From Hyphomicrobiales bacterium (GTDB lineage Bacteria > Pseudomonadota > Alphaproteobacteria > Rhizobiales > Rhizobiaceae): DNA of 64,000 bases. A program made the position numbers and the translations under genes. Each line of letters starts with the position of its first letter. The stretch's first letter is position 1. The notes under the pieces were generated by a model, which saw nothing but the letters and a program-made list of their open reading frames with translations, made no database searches and was not told the DNA's origin. Positions 1 through 8,461 of this stretch are shown piece by piece. The stretch spans positions 735,579 to 799,578 of the forward strand of contig UBWZ01000002.1 in assembly GCA_900469345.1 (NCBI GenBank). The letters run 5' to 3'.

Positions 1-1190
1 CTGATGCACGAGGTTCCCTGGGTTTCCGCTTCTGTCGCGCAGTCCAATGCAACGCTCGTGCCAGGCTTGGCGGCGGCATTGGCCTTGGCCGGCGCCGCGG
101 TGGCGATCAAGTCGGTGCTGTCGGTCTTGCCGAAGAAGTCCCACATCCGGGTCGCCGGATCAACATTGGCGTCGAAAGGCGGCTTGGCTGCGGAGACGCG
201 GACAACCTCGGCGACATTCGAGCCACCGTCTTTTGCCGCGGCGATCACCGCCTGGGTGGACGGTGCGGGCTTCGGCCAGTCATGCGTGCCGTTTGCAAAC
301 ACGTAGGTCGCGATCCGCGCGCCGTTCTGGCACGTGCCGAACAGGCTGAAGGTGACGCCGTCGACCGTTTTCGTTTCGCCATTGCCCTTGCAGCCGTCAA
401 GCTGGGTCCACCGCTGGATGGCGGTCTTGAATCCGTACTGCCAGTAGGCATTGCCACCACCGGCAAAGGGATTCTGGCCATCCTTCACGCCGGCAAAGGC
501 CATGATGGAGACGGGACGTCCCGGCGTGCAGTTGGCAGGGTCCGGAAGCCACTTGCCTTCAACCTCGACGGGCCTGCCGGCGCGCAGCGAATGCACGAAA
601 CCGGCAGCGGAAAAATCGTCATGACCGGAGCAGATATAGGCCGAGAGCATGCGACCGCCACCGGAATAGCCCGACGCGTAGACGCGGGCCGGATCGACGC
701 AGAGCTCCTGCTTCACGGTCTTCACGGCCTGCTGGATGAACGCCATTTCGTCCTGGCCGCCCTGGGCACCGGTCGGGATGATCGTCTGGCTGACCGGTAC
801 GAAGGGAACGTTCCAGGCGAAGGTGCCGGAGGTCTTGCCCGAAAGGCTGCCCTGCAGCGCCACTACCACGAAGCCGTTCTTTTCCGCTACCTTGTCCCAG
901 GAACTGCGGTTGAGCTGGCCGTCGGGATTGCTGTTGCTGCCGTGGAAGTCGAATACCACCGGCATCTTTTTCTGGCCGTCATAGGTCGAGGGAATGAAGT
1001 AGACCCCCGAACGGGCGATGCCGTCGACGGTAAAGCCGACCGGATGACGGCCGGGCTGCATCGACTGGCCGCAACCGGCTGCGGACGCAGCATCGACCGA
1101 TGCCATCAATGCGAGAAGCGCAAGGCCCGTCGCGACGACGCGACCAGCAGCGAAACGAGAAAGATGACCAGCTACGCGAGCAAAATCCAT
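1..1190 (-). CDS. Secreted PHB-depolymerase-like esterase (LpqC family), 3' end outside window
   Basis: About 396 codons are visible from ATG at 1190 and the frame is still open at the left edge, so the C-terminus is missing. It is a predicted exported alpha/beta-hydrolase of the poly(3-hydroxybutyrate) depolymerase/LpqC group (COG3509), which hydrolyses polyester or related ester bonds. Residues 1-38 look like a signal peptide ending in an Ala-rich stretch. DFHGS (81-85) fits the oxyanion-hole segment, GYSGGG (174-179) carries the nucleophile Ser176, and a GTHDWP motif towards the C-terminus supplies the likely catalytic His. Several Cys suggest disulfides in the periplasm. It lies downstream of urtE on the same strand after a gap of about 140 bp, so it is probably a separate unit. 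The family is clear; the real substrate is not. Confidence 0.82.
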   Translation of the reverse strand, partial: MDFARVAGHLSRFAAGRVVATGLALLALMASVDAASAAGCGQSMQPGRHPVGFTVDGIARSGVYFIPSTYDGQKKMPVVFDFHGSNSNPDGQLNRSSWDKVAEKNGFVVVALQGSLSGKTSGTFAWNVPFVPVSQTIIPTGAQGGQDEMAFIQQAVKTVKQELCVDPARVYASGYSGGGRMLSAYICSGHDDFSAAGFVHSLRAGRPVEVEGKWLPDPANCTPGRPVSIMAFAGVKDGQNPFAGGGNAYWQYGFKTAIQRWTQLDGCKGNGETKTVDGVTFSLFGTCQNGARIATYVFANGTHDWPKPAPSTQAVIAAAKDGGSNVAEVVRVSAAKPPFDANVDPATRMWDFFGKTDSTDLIATAAPAKANAAAKPGTSVALDCATEAETQGTSCI

Positions 1191-1333
1191 TAGCGCCTCA
1201 TCATGGGTGCAAACAGCCGTCAACAATATGCAGTTGTTGAGTTAATGCATCGCTTCTAACATGGCCGTCCCGGCATTGAAATGCTTGATCCGGCGCATGG
1301 ACATACAAACATTCGCCCGTGATATTCTTGGGA

Positions 1334-2029
1334 TCACACCGTCAGGTGACGCCTTGCTTCCGCCGTATCTAGGCTTTCAGCGGCTCCTTGATGCACAATC
1401 TCGCCACGATCCATGATGTAGACCTGGTCTGCGAGTTCGCGGCAGAAATCCAGGTACTGCTCGACGAGCAGGATCGCCATGCCCGTGGTATCCCGCAGAT
1501 AGCGGATGGCCCGGCCGATGTCCTTGATGATCGATGGCTGGATCCCCTCGGTCGGCTCGTCCAGCACCAGGATCCTGGGGCGCGTGACGAGCGCGCGGCC
1601 GATCGCTAGCTGCTGTTGCTGGCCGCCGGAGAGATCGCCGCCGCGCCGGCCGAGCATGGATTTCAGCACAGGAAATAGCGTGAAGATATCGTCGGGAATG
1701 AACTTGTCCTTGCGGGCAAGCGGCGCGTAACCGCTCTGCAGGTTCTCCTGCACCGTCAGCAGCGGAAAGATCTCGCGGCCCTGCGGCACATAGCCGATGC
1801 CGTGCCGGGCGCGCGCATAGGGCGGCATCCCGTTCAACGTTTCGTCCTGGAAGCTGATCGTGCCGGCCGAAATCGCGTGCTGGCCGGTGACCGCGCGCAG
1901 CAGCGAACTCTTGCCGACGCCGTTGCGCCCGAGCACGCAGGTGATCTTGCCCATCTCGGCGGTGATCGACACGCCGCGCAGGGCCTGCGCCGCGCCGTAG
2001 TGGAGATTGACGTTGTCGACGGTCAGCAT
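1334..2029 (-). CDS. urtE: Urea ABC transporter ATP-binding protein UrtE
   Basis: This is the second ATPase of the high-affinity urea (short-chain amide) importer, of the LivF type. In the 231-residue product Walker A lies at 34-41 (GRNGVGKS), the signature LSGGQ at 133-137 and Walker B at 153-159 (ILVLDEP). ATG at 2029 was chosen because GGAG sits 7 bases upstream and the family begins with this MLTVDNV segment; the frame stays open further upstream but that part is not conserved. It is the last gene of urtABCDE and is separated from urtD by an intergenic palindromic element, so its level may be tuned by RNA processing there. UrtD and UrtE together energise the UrtB/UrtC channel. Confidence 0.95.
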   Translation of the reverse strand: MLTVDNVNLHYGAAQALRGVSITAEMGKITCVLGRNGVGKSSLLRAVTGQHAISAGTISFQDETLNGMPPYARARHGIGYVPQGREIFPLLTVQENLQSGYAPLARKDKFIPDDIFTLFPVLKSMLGRRGGDLSGGQQQQLAIGRALVTRPRILVLDEPTEGIQPSIIKDIGRAIRYLRDTTGMAILLVEQYLDFCRELADQVYIMDRGEIVHQGAAESLDTAEARRHLTV

Positions 2030-2061
2030 GGCAGAACTCCCAGATGATGGCGAAGCGCCAG

Positions 2062-2185
2062 TTCGCTCCCCTCTGTCATTTCGTGACATCTCCCCTTCCG
2101 GTGGGGAAACTGGGTGCGGATGCGCGCGCCACAGCCGATCTCCCCCCTGGAGGGGGAGATCCCCGGCTGGGCAGAGGGGGGTATC
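2062..2185. repeat. Rhizobial-type intergenic palindromic mosaic element (RIME-like)
   Basis: The urtD-urtE gap is filled by a non-coding block with nested inverted repeats. There is a near-perfect hairpin at 2137-2161 (10-bp arms around a 5-base centre), a weaker hairpin with TCCCC/GGGGA arms near 2090-2107, and outer arms CCCTCTG (near 2069) and CAGAGGG (near 2172). The sequence style matches the intergenic mosaic elements (RIME) described in Rhizobium. The call rests on sequence character and placement, not on a copy search. Confidence 0.6.
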
Positions 2186-2212
2186 AGTGCCATAGCGTTC
2201 ATTCTCGTCATC

Positions 2213-2974
2213 TCACCGCCCCAGATAATTCTCGATCACTTTCGGGTCGCTCGACACGAAGTCGATCGATCCTTCGGCCAGAACCGAACCTTCGGCCAGG
2301 CACGTCACCTTGACGCCGAGGTCGCGGATGAAACCCATGTCGTGTTCCACCACCACGACCGAGCGGGTCTTGGCAATCTCCCGCAGCAGGATCGCGGTTT
2401 CCACCGTCTCCGCGTCGGTCATGCCGGCGACAGGCTCGTCGACCAGCAAAAGCTTCGGCTCCTGCGCCAAGAGCATGCCGATCTCCAGCCACTGCTTTTG
2501 GCCATGGCTGAGGTTTGCCGCATATTCCCGGGCGCGATGCGTCAGCCGCACCGTGTCGAGGATCTCCTCGATGCGCGCCTTGTCCTCCGGCGTCAGACGA
2601 TAGAACAGCGTCCCGAACACGCCGCGGTCACGGTTCAGCGCGAGCTCCAGATTGTCCCAGACCGTATGGCTCTCGAACACCGTCGGCTTCTGGAACTTCC
2701 GGCCGATGCCGAGCTGGGCGATATCCGCCTCGTCCTTTTTCGTCAGGTCGATCGTATCCTCGAAAAGCACCTTGCCCGTGTCGGGGCGCGTCTTGCCGGT
2801 GATGATGTCCATCATCGTGGTCTTGCCGGCGCCGTTAGGGCCGATGATGGCGCGAAGCTCGCCCGGCTCCACCACGAAGGAAAGGGCGTTCAGCGCCTTG
2901 AAGCCGTCGAAGGAGACGGAGACGTCTTCGAGGTAGAGAAGGCTCTTGGCGCGCGTTTCGGCAATCGTGTTCAT
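2213..2974 (-). CDS. urtD: Urea ABC transporter ATP-binding protein UrtD
   Basis: ATPase of the urea importer, LivG type, 253 residues. Walker A is at 45-52 (GPNGAGKT), the signature appears as LSHGQ at 155-159, and Walker B is LLLVDEP at 175-181. The LSHGQ form and the C-terminal segment resembling LivG are typical of UrtD. It starts 5 bases after the urtC stop, with its GGAG lying inside the urtC end, which indicates translational coupling. The palindromic element before urtE follows. Membrane-associated on the cytoplasmic side with UrtB, UrtC and UrtE. Confidence 0.95.
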   Translation of the reverse strand: MNTIAETRAKSLLYLEDVSVSFDGFKALNALSFVVEPGELRAIIGPNGAGKTTMMDIITGKTRPDTGKVLFEDTIDLTKKDEADIAQLGIGRKFQKPTVFESHTVWDNLELALNRDRGVFGTLFYRLTPEDKARIEEILDTVRLTHRAREYAANLSHGQKQWLEIGMLLAQEPKLLLVDEPVAGMTDAETVETAILLREIAKTRSVVVVEHDMGFIRDLGVKVTCLAEGSVLAEGSIDFVSSDPKVIENYLGR

Positions 2975-2979
2975 GATCT

Positions 2980-4152
2980 CTACTCCGCCGCCTGGACTGT
3001 TTGCGCCACGGTGCCGACGTCGGCCCTGCCGTTTTCGGCGTCAGTGGCAGCTTTCATGGCTTCGCGTGCCTTGAACCCGTGCTGCACCGTGCCGACGATG
3101 CCGCGCGGCAGGAACAGCGTCACGAAGATGAACAGGCTGCCGAGCGCATAGAGCCAGAACTCCGGAAAGGCGCCGGTGAAGAAGCTCTTGCCGGCATTGA
3201 CCAGCACCGCGCCGATGATCGGCCCGATCAGCGTGCCGCGCCCGCCGACCGCGGTCCAGACAACGATCTCGATCGAGTTGGCCGGCGCGAATTCGCCCGG
3301 ATTGATGATGCCGACCTGCGGCACGAACAGCGCACCGGCGATACCGGCCATCATCGCCGAGACGACGAAGGTGAACAGCTTGATGTTCTCCACCCTGAAG
3401 CCGAGGAAGCGCACCCGGCTTTCCGCATCGCGCACGCCGACCAGCACCTTGCCGAACTTCGACCGCACGATCGCCGAGGAAATCAGCAGGCAGAGCGCCA
3501 GGACGATTGCCGAGAGCGCAAACAGCACGGCGCGGGTGCCGTCGGCCTGCACCTGGAAGCCGAGGATATCCTTGAAATCGGTCAGGCCGTTATTGCCGCC
3601 AAAGCCCATGTCGTTGCGGAAGAAGGCGAGCATCAGCGCATAGGTCATCGCCTGGGTGATGATCGACAGATAGACGCCGTTGACGCGGGAGCGGAAGGCG
3701 AACCAGCCGAACACGAAGGCAAGCAGCCCCGGCACCAGCAGGACCATGGCGATCGCCACCACGAACCAGTCCATCCCGTACCAGAACCAGGGCAGTTCCT
3801 TGTAGTTAAGGAACACCATGAAGTCCGGCAGGACCGGATTGCCATAGACCCCGCGCGGGCCGATCTGGCGCATAAGGTACATGCCCATCGCATAGCCGCC
3901 GAGCGCAAAGAAGGCACCGTGTCCCAGCGAAAGAATACCGCAATAGCCCCAGACGAGGTCGAGCGCCAAGGCCAAGAGCGCGTAGCAGAGATACTTGCCA
4001 AACAGCGACATCGCATAGGTGGGAATGTGCAGCGCGCTGTCGGGCGCGGTCAGGAGGTTGAGCGCCGGCACCAGGGCGGCAATGCCTAGAAGCATGGCGA
4101 TCGCAACGATGATCTTGCCTTCGAGGGCGCGGAAGATAAAGCCGGAGATCAT
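2980..4152 (-). CDS. urtC: Urea ABC transporter permease UrtC
   Basis: Inner-membrane permease of the urea importer, LivM-like, 390 residues, with about nine or ten hydrophobic segments. The conserved GYCGILSLGHGAFFALGGYA segment (around residue 70-90) is the family hallmark, and the C-terminal part carries the EAA-like loop used to contact UrtD/UrtE. Its ATG overlaps the urtB stop by four bases (ATGA), so the two permeases are coupled. The tail beyond about residue 360 is polar and Ala-rich and cytoplasmic by prediction. Confidence 0.95.
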   Translation of the reverse strand: MISGFIFRALEGKIIVAIAMLLGIAALVPALNLLTAPDSALHIPTYAMSLFGKYLCYALLALALDLVWGYCGILSLGHGAFFALGGYAMGMYLMRQIGPRGVYGNPVLPDFMVFLNYKELPWFWYGMDWFVVAIAMVLLVPGLLAFVFGWFAFRSRVNGVYLSIITQAMTYALMLAFFRNDMGFGGNNGLTDFKDILGFQVQADGTRAVLFALSAIVLALCLLISSAIVRSKFGKVLVGVRDAESRVRFLGFRVENIKLFTFVVSAMMAGIAGALFVPQVGIINPGEFAPANSIEIVVWTAVGGRGTLIGPIIGAVLVNAGKSFFTGAFPEFWLYALGSLFIFVTLFLPRGIVGTVQHGFKAREAMKAATDAENGRADVGTVAQTVQAAE

Positions 4153-5768
4153 GCCTCCACCGCCCTTCCCTTGAGCGCGAACAGGCCGCGCGGACGTTTC
4201 TGGATGAACAGGATGATCAGCACCAGCACCAGGATCTTACCGAGCACCGCGCCGACCGAAGGTTCGAGGAACTTGTTGAGGACGCCGAGCGACAGCGCGC
4301 CCACCAGCGTGCCCCAGAGGTTTCCGACCCCGCCGAACACCACGACCATGAAGCTGTCGATGATGTAGCTCTGCCCGAGGTTGGGAGAGACGTTGTCGAT
4401 CTGGGAGAGCGCGACGCCCGCGATGCCGGCAATGCCGGAGCCGAGCGCGAAGGTCAGCGCGTCGACCCATGGCGTCCGGATGCCCATCGAGGAGGCCATG
4501 CGGCGGTTCTGCGTCACGGCCCGCATGCTGAGCCCATAGGCGGACTTCTTCATCACCACCAGCAGCGTGAAGAAGATGGTGAGCGAGAAGACGATGATCC
4601 ACATGCGGTTCCAGGTGATCGTCATGCCGCCGACCGGGAAGGAACCGGACATCCACGACGGATTGCCGACCTCCTGGTTGGTCGGGCCAAAGATCGAGCG
4701 GATGGTCTGCTGCAGGATCAGCGATACGCCCCAGGTGGCGAGCAGCGTTTCCAGCGGCCGGCCATAGAGGAAGCGGATGACGGCGCGTTCGATGACAAGT
4801 CCGACCGCACCGGTGACCAGGAAGGCGACCGGCAGCGCAATCGCCAGCGACCAGTCGAACAGGCTGGGCGCATGGTCGCGGATCAGGTCCTGGACCATGA
4901 AGGTCGAATAGGCGCCGAGCATGACCATTTCGCCATGCGCCATGTTGATGATGCCCATTACCCCGAAGGTGATGGCGAGGCCGATCGCCGCCAGCAGCAG
5001 CACCGACCCCAGAGACAGGCCGTACCAGACGTTCTGGGCCATGTCCCAGAGCTTCTGCTTGCTCTGCAGCGCGGCCAGCGCCGCATCGAGATCGCCCTTG
5101 AGGCTGGCATCGATCGAGCCCGAGACGGCACTGAGGATGCTGAGCGCGTCATTGCCGCCGATCGTCTTGATCGTCCTGATCGCATCGCGCTTCTCGTCCA
5201 CCGAACGATCCGACGACAGAACCGAGACGGCACGCGCCTCCGTCATGCGGGCCTTGACCTCCGGATCGGTTTCCTTGGCAAGCGCCGTCTCGACCAGGTC
5301 GAGGTTTTCGGCGCTCGGCGAGGACAGAACGGCATTGGCGGCGGCAAGCCGGACGCTCCGGTCGGGGCTGAGCAGCGTCAGGCCGCCGGCGGCCGAACTG
5401 ATGACGCGACGCAGGTTGTTGTTGATCTTGATCTTCGTAAGGGCGCTTTTCAGGGTCTTTCCGGCGGAGACACCGGTGATCGGCTCGATCAGGTCAAGGC
5501 CATCCTCGCCCGCCTTGCCGATGAACACGAGACCGTCCGCCTTGCGGACATAGAGGTCGCCCTCGGAAAAGGCTTCGAGCGTCGGCACCGCCCGCGCGTC
5601 GCCGGTCGCGGCGATCTCGCCGATCAGCCGTTCGGCTTCGGAAAAGTCTGCCTTGGCGAGCGCATCGATCAGCGGCTTCGGGTCAGCGCCTGATTGGGCA
5701 AGAACCGGCGCAGAGAGTGCCATCGCGAGACTTAGAAAAATGGCTCTCAGAAAAAAACGTAGCGTCAT
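4149..5768 (-). CDS. urtB: Urea ABC transporter permease UrtB with N-terminal periplasmic extension
   Basis: Second permease of the urea importer. The 539-residue product is longer than a plain LivH-type permease because residues 1-25 form a signal-like segment and about 30-230 form a soluble alpha-helical, HEAT-like domain before the membrane part (from about residue 245, beginning near WYGLSLGSVLLL). Such an extension is common in UrtB and probably lies in the periplasm. ATG at 5768 was chosen over the open frame reaching 5942 because it starts the signal-like segment and has GAGGGG upstream at good spacing. A 186-bp gap with a strong hairpin separates it from urtA. Confidence 0.93.
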   Translation of the reverse strand: MTLRFFLRAIFLSLAMALSAPVLAQSGADPKPLIDALAKADFSEAERLIGEIAATGDARAVPTLEAFSEGDLYVRKADGLVFIGKAGEDGLDLIEPITGVSAGKTLKSALTKIKINNNLRRVISSAAGGLTLLSPDRSVRLAAANAVLSSPSAENLDLVETALAKETDPEVKARMTEARAVSVLSSDRSVDEKRDAIRTIKTIGGNDALSILSAVSGSIDASLKGDLDAALAALQSKQKLWDMAQNVWYGLSLGSVLLLAAIGLAITFGVMGIINMAHGEMVMLGAYSTFMVQDLIRDHAPSLFDWSLAIALPVAFLVTGAVGLVIERAVIRFLYGRPLETLLATWGVSLILQQTIRSIFGPTNQEVGNPSWMSGSFPVGGMTITWNRMWIIVFSLTIFFTLLVVMKKSAYGLSMRAVTQNRRMASSMGIRTPWVDALTFALGSGIAGIAGVALSQIDNVSPNLGQSYIIDSFMVVVFGGVGNLWGTLVGALSLGVLNKFLEPSVGAVLGKILVLVLIILFIQKRPRGLFALKGRAVEA

Positions 5769-5905
5769 CACATCGCCCCTCAGCGTTTGGCCATCTCTCG
5801 TCACACCGGGATCGGCGACCCGCAGCGCGTCCCGTCCGTCGTCTGACGTTGGGGAAATTGTGGCCGCAGGCACGTGCCGCACCCGCATGGCGCAGAAAGC
5901 ACCAT

Positions 5906-5934
5906 GGTGAGGGGCGGCCGGACCGCCCCTCACC
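5906..5934 (-). terminator. Strong hairpin between urtA and urtB (attenuator or mRNA-stability element)
   Basis: A perfect 12-bp inverted repeat around a 5-base loop lies 21 bases after the urtA stop codon. No clear U-run follows on the minus strand, so partial termination or 3' end protection of urtA mRNA is more likely than full termination. This is usual between a highly expressed binding-protein gene and its permease genes. Confidence 0.65.
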
Positions 5935-5954
5935 TGCTTCACCCGTCAGGGGTG

Positions 5955-7241
5955 TTACATGCCCTTGCCGCCGCACTTGCCGCTGGCAACGTTGAAGTTG
6001 CCGCAGGCCATCGGCTTGCGCCAATCGGAGATCAGGTTCTTGGAGTCGGGCAGGTAGTCGGACCATTCGTCGCCGACGACCTGGGCCGTCTGCTGCACGA
6101 TGTCGAACTGGCCGTCCGCCTGGATCTCACCGATCAGCACCGGCTTGGTGATGTGGTGGTTCGGCATGACGGTGGCGTAGCCGCCCGACAGGTTCGGAAC
6201 CGAGACGCCAATGATCGAGTCGAGCACTTTGTCCGTATCGGTCGTGCCGGCAGCCTCGACGGCCTTCACCCAGGCATTGAAGCCGATATAGGCGGCTTCC
6301 ATCGGGTCGTTGGTGACGCGCTTCGGGTTCTTGGTGTAGGCCTTCCATTCCTTGATGAACTCGGCATTGACCGGTGCATCGACGGACTGGAAGTAGTTCC
6401 AGGCGGCGAGATGGCCGACGAGCGGCTTGGTGTCGAGGCCGGCCAGCTCTTCTTCGCCGACCGAGAAGGCGACGACCGGGATGTCCTTCGCCTTGATGCC
6501 CTGGTTGCCCAGTTCCTTGTAGAAGGGAACGTTGGCGTCGCCGTTGATGGTCGACACGACGGCGGTCTTCTTGCCGGCCGAACCGAAGGACTTGATCTTG
6601 GAAACTTCCGTCTGCCAGTCGGAGAAGCCGAACGGCGTATAGTTGATCAGGATGTCGCTTTCGGCGACGCCCTTCGACATCAGATAGGCCTTGAGGATCT
6701 TGTTGGTCGTCTGCGGATAGACGTAGTCGGTGCCTTCGAGCACCCAGCGCTTTACGCCTTCGGTCTCGGCCAGGTAGTCGACGGCCGGAATGGCCTGCTG
6801 GTTCGGAGCAGCGCCCGTGTAGAAGATGTTGCGCGAGGATTCTTCACCCTCGTACTGGACCGGGTAGAACAGGATCGAGTTCAGCTCCTCGAAGACCGGC
6901 AGGACCGATTTGCGCGAAGACGAGGTCCAGCAGCCGAACACGGCAGCGACCTTGTCCTGCGAAATCAGCTGGCGGGCCTTTTCGGCAAACAGCGGCCAGT
7001 CGGACGCCGGGTCGACCACGACGGCTTCGAGCTTCTTGCCGAGCAGGCCACCCTTCTTGTTCTGCTCCTCGATGAGCATCAGCATGACGTCCTTGAGGGT
7101 GGTCTCGGAGATCGCCATGGTGCCGGAAAGCGAATGCAGGACGCCGACCTTGATCGTGTCGGCTGCGTGGGCGCTGGAAAGCGCCGATGTGGACAGGACG
7201 GCCGCAAGCAGCGCCCCGCCGAGTTTTGCCGTGAAAGCCAT
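5955..7241 (-). CDS. urtA: Urea ABC transporter substrate-binding protein UrtA
   Basis: Periplasmic urea-binding protein of 428 residues, the first gene of urtABCDE. Residues 1-26 are a Sec signal peptide ending near SSAHA. The mature part starts with DTIKVGVLHSLSGTMAISE, the type-I periplasmic fold typical of UrtA/AmiC. The GCWTSSSRKSVLP segment and the C-terminal KSFGSAGKK-to-SGKCGGKGM region also match the family. A 247-bp upstream region separates it from the oppositely transcribed repeat-protein gene and must hold the urt promoter. I looked there for a sigma-54 site and did not find a good one. Confidence 0.96.
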   Translation of the reverse strand: MAFTAKLGGALLAAVLSTSALSSAHAADTIKVGVLHSLSGTMAISETTLKDVMLMLIEEQNKKGGLLGKKLEAVVVDPASDWPLFAEKARQLISQDKVAAVFGCWTSSSRKSVLPVFEELNSILFYPVQYEGEESSRNIFYTGAAPNQQAIPAVDYLAETEGVKRWVLEGTDYVYPQTTNKILKAYLMSKGVAESDILINYTPFGFSDWQTEVSKIKSFGSAGKKTAVVSTINGDANVPFYKELGNQGIKAKDIPVVAFSVGEEELAGLDTKPLVGHLAAWNYFQSVDAPVNAEFIKEWKAYTKNPKRVTNDPMEAAYIGFNAWVKAVEAAGTTDTDKVLDSIIGVSVPNLSGGYATVMPNHHITKPVLIGEIQADGQFDIVQQTAQVVGDEWSDYLPDSKNLISDWRKPMACGNFNVASGKCGGKGM

Positions 7242-7398
7242 TGATGAACCCCTCTTCTTGTTCGCTGCAACAGGTCGTTAATCGTTGCTTAAGGGACTAT
7301 CGGCCGCCGCTTGTCCAAACCACATACGCAGAATGACGTAGCCGAGGGGGAGAACCGGGAAGCATCCGCCCCGGCAAGCGGATGCATGTCTGTCTCAC

Positions 7399-7437
7399 CT
7401 GACAGATCGCTGACAGTGAGGCTCAGCGGACTGTCAG
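7399..7437 (+). promoter_or_regulatory. 11-bp-phased direct repeat plus inverted copy, candidate response-regulator operator
   Basis: CTGACAG occurs at 7399-7405 and again at 7410-7416, a start-to-start distance of exactly 11 bases, and its reverse complement CTGTCAG lies at 7431-7437. Direct repeats phased by one helical turn are the usual binding pattern of OmpR/PhoP-type regulators. The site ends 52 bases before the start of the secreted repeat protein, and an OmpR-type regulator is encoded about 1 kb downstream. The function is inferred. Confidence 0.45.
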
Positions 7438-7488
7438 GGCGAGGATGGCATCTTGCAGTCGTCAACCAACGACGAAAGGACAACGACC

Positions 7489-7800
7489 ATGAAGACCACG
7501 TTTTCCCTGACTGCTCTTGCCGCCGCTTTTGCGCTCACTGCCGCACTGCCCATCGTGCAGTCGGTCGCCCCCTTCGCCGGATCCTCCGCAGCGCTGGCGC
7601 GCCAGGGCGCCGACGACGGCCCGAACCACGATGCCAACGACGACAAGGGTGGCCGCGCGGGCGGCCACGGCGCAGACGATAGCGCCGCTCACGACAGAAA
7701 TGACGACAAGGGCGGCCGCAAGGGTGGTCACGGCGCGGACGATGCCGCCGGTCACCACAAGAACGACGACAAGGGCGTCAAGCGCGTCGGCCATCGCTGA
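7489..7800 (+). CDS. Small secreted Asp/His-rich protein with three 21-residue repeats
   Basis: A 103-residue protein. Residues 1-37 form a signal peptide with cleavage likely after SAALA. The rest is three back-to-back repeats (40-60, 61-81, 82-102) of the form GADDxxxHxxNDDKGxRxGGH, the last one less exact. The dense Asp, His and Lys spacing suggests binding of a divalent cation or polyanion in the periplasm; no known family was recognised. ATG at 7489 is supported by AAGGA ten bases upstream and by the signal peptide. A perfect hairpin follows the stop, so it is a single-gene unit. Placement beside a PepSY/two-component cluster and behind phased repeats suggests it is a target of that system. 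Confidence 0.7.
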   Translation: MKTTFSLTALAAAFALTAALPIVQSVAPFAGSSAALARQGADDGPNHDANDDKGGRAGGHGADDSAAHDRNDDKGGRKGGHGADDAAGHHKNDDKGVKRVGHR

Positions 7801-7822
7801 GCACACGCCGAGCCCGACCTTT

Positions 7823-7852
7823 GGAACTCCGCCGGCTCTCCGGCGGAGTTCC
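7823..7852 (+). terminator. Hairpin terminator after the repeat-protein gene
   Basis: Perfect 13-bp inverted repeat with a 4-base loop, 22 bases after the stop at 7800. The T-run after it is weak (ATTT a few bases on). Confidence 0.65.
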
Positions 7853-7935
7853 AGCCATTTGCAGCGCTGCATCCTTCATGCCAGAATGCCGACCCCGAGC
7901 CGGGGTAGCGGCCGCTTGTTCCACCCGGAGTTTCA

Positions 7936-8457
7936 ATGGGCCTGACCCGCCGCACGTCTCTTGCCCTCCTGCTGTCGACCAGTTTCGCGCTGGCCGCGGT
8001 GAGCGCTCCCGTGCCCGCCTTCGCCAAGGATGGCAGCGATGGCGGTGGCAGTGGCGGGAGCGGCGGCAGTGGCAGTGGCGGCAGTGGCAGTGGCGGCAGT
8101 GGCCATGGCGGAAGCGATGGCGGCTCTTCGGGCTCCGGCCATGGCAGCGGCGACGACGGCGGCAGCGATGACCACGGCAAGGATGACAACGCCTCCGGCA
8201 AGGGGCCGTCCTACAATACCGGGAGCGGCACGGCGGACTATGATCGCGCCCGCGATGCCGTCAGGGACGGCCAGATCATGCCGCTGAAGACCATGCTCAA
8301 AAAGATCGATGCAGGGCGGTTTGGCCGCATCATCGACATCAGGCTGACGCGGTCGCCGGCGCGCGACATCTATCAGCTGAAATTGCGCGATGACAGCGGC
8401 ACCATCCGCACCTTGCGCATCGATGCGAAAAACGGCTCGCTTCTGGGAGACGGGTGA
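7936..8457 (+). CDS. Exported Gly/Ser-rich protein with C-terminal PepSY-like domain
   Basis: 173 residues. Residues 1-31 are a signal peptide (…PAFA/KDG). About 33-85 is a low-complexity Gly-Ser-Asp-His linker built from a repeated GGSGSGGS unit, and about 95-173 resembles a PepSY domain (LKTMLKKIDAGRFGRIIDI, a YQLKLRDDSG strand, then IDAKNGSLL). PepSY domains next to sensor kinases often act as periplasmic inhibitors or ligand sensors of the kinase. GGAG six bases before ATG 7936 fits the start. The next gene, a response regulator, begins five bases after its stop and is followed by the kinase, so the three form one operon. Its role as kinase modulator is inferred. Confidence 0.75.
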   Translation: MGLTRRTSLALLLSTSFALAAVSAPVPAFAKDGSDGGGSGGSGGSGSGGSGSGGSGHGGSDGGSSGSGHGSGDDGGSDDHGKDDNASGKGPSYNTGSGTADYDRARDAVRDGQIMPLKTMLKKIDAGRFGRIIDIRLTRSPARDIYQLKLRDDSGTIRTLRIDAKNGSLLGDG

Positions 8458-8461
8458 CATC

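Noticed and set aside
282..1193. Plus-strand open frame of about 300 codons at the left edge
   Set aside because: The minus strand encodes a coherent secreted esterase with signal peptide and catalytic motifs over the same bases.
3001..4089. Plus-strand open frames opposite the urt and liv genes
   Set aside because: They are Arg/His/Asp-rich antisense shadows of conserved minus-strand transport genes.
7242..7488. Sigma-54 (NtrC-type) promoter for urtA
   Set aside because: No TGGCAC-N5-TTGC-like site was found on the minus strand, though nitrogen control of urt is expected from other species.
8040..8130. Short tandem DNA repeats that could look like a CRISPR or minisatellite
   Set aside because: The repeats are in frame, encode Gly-Ser, have no unique spacers and sit inside a gene.
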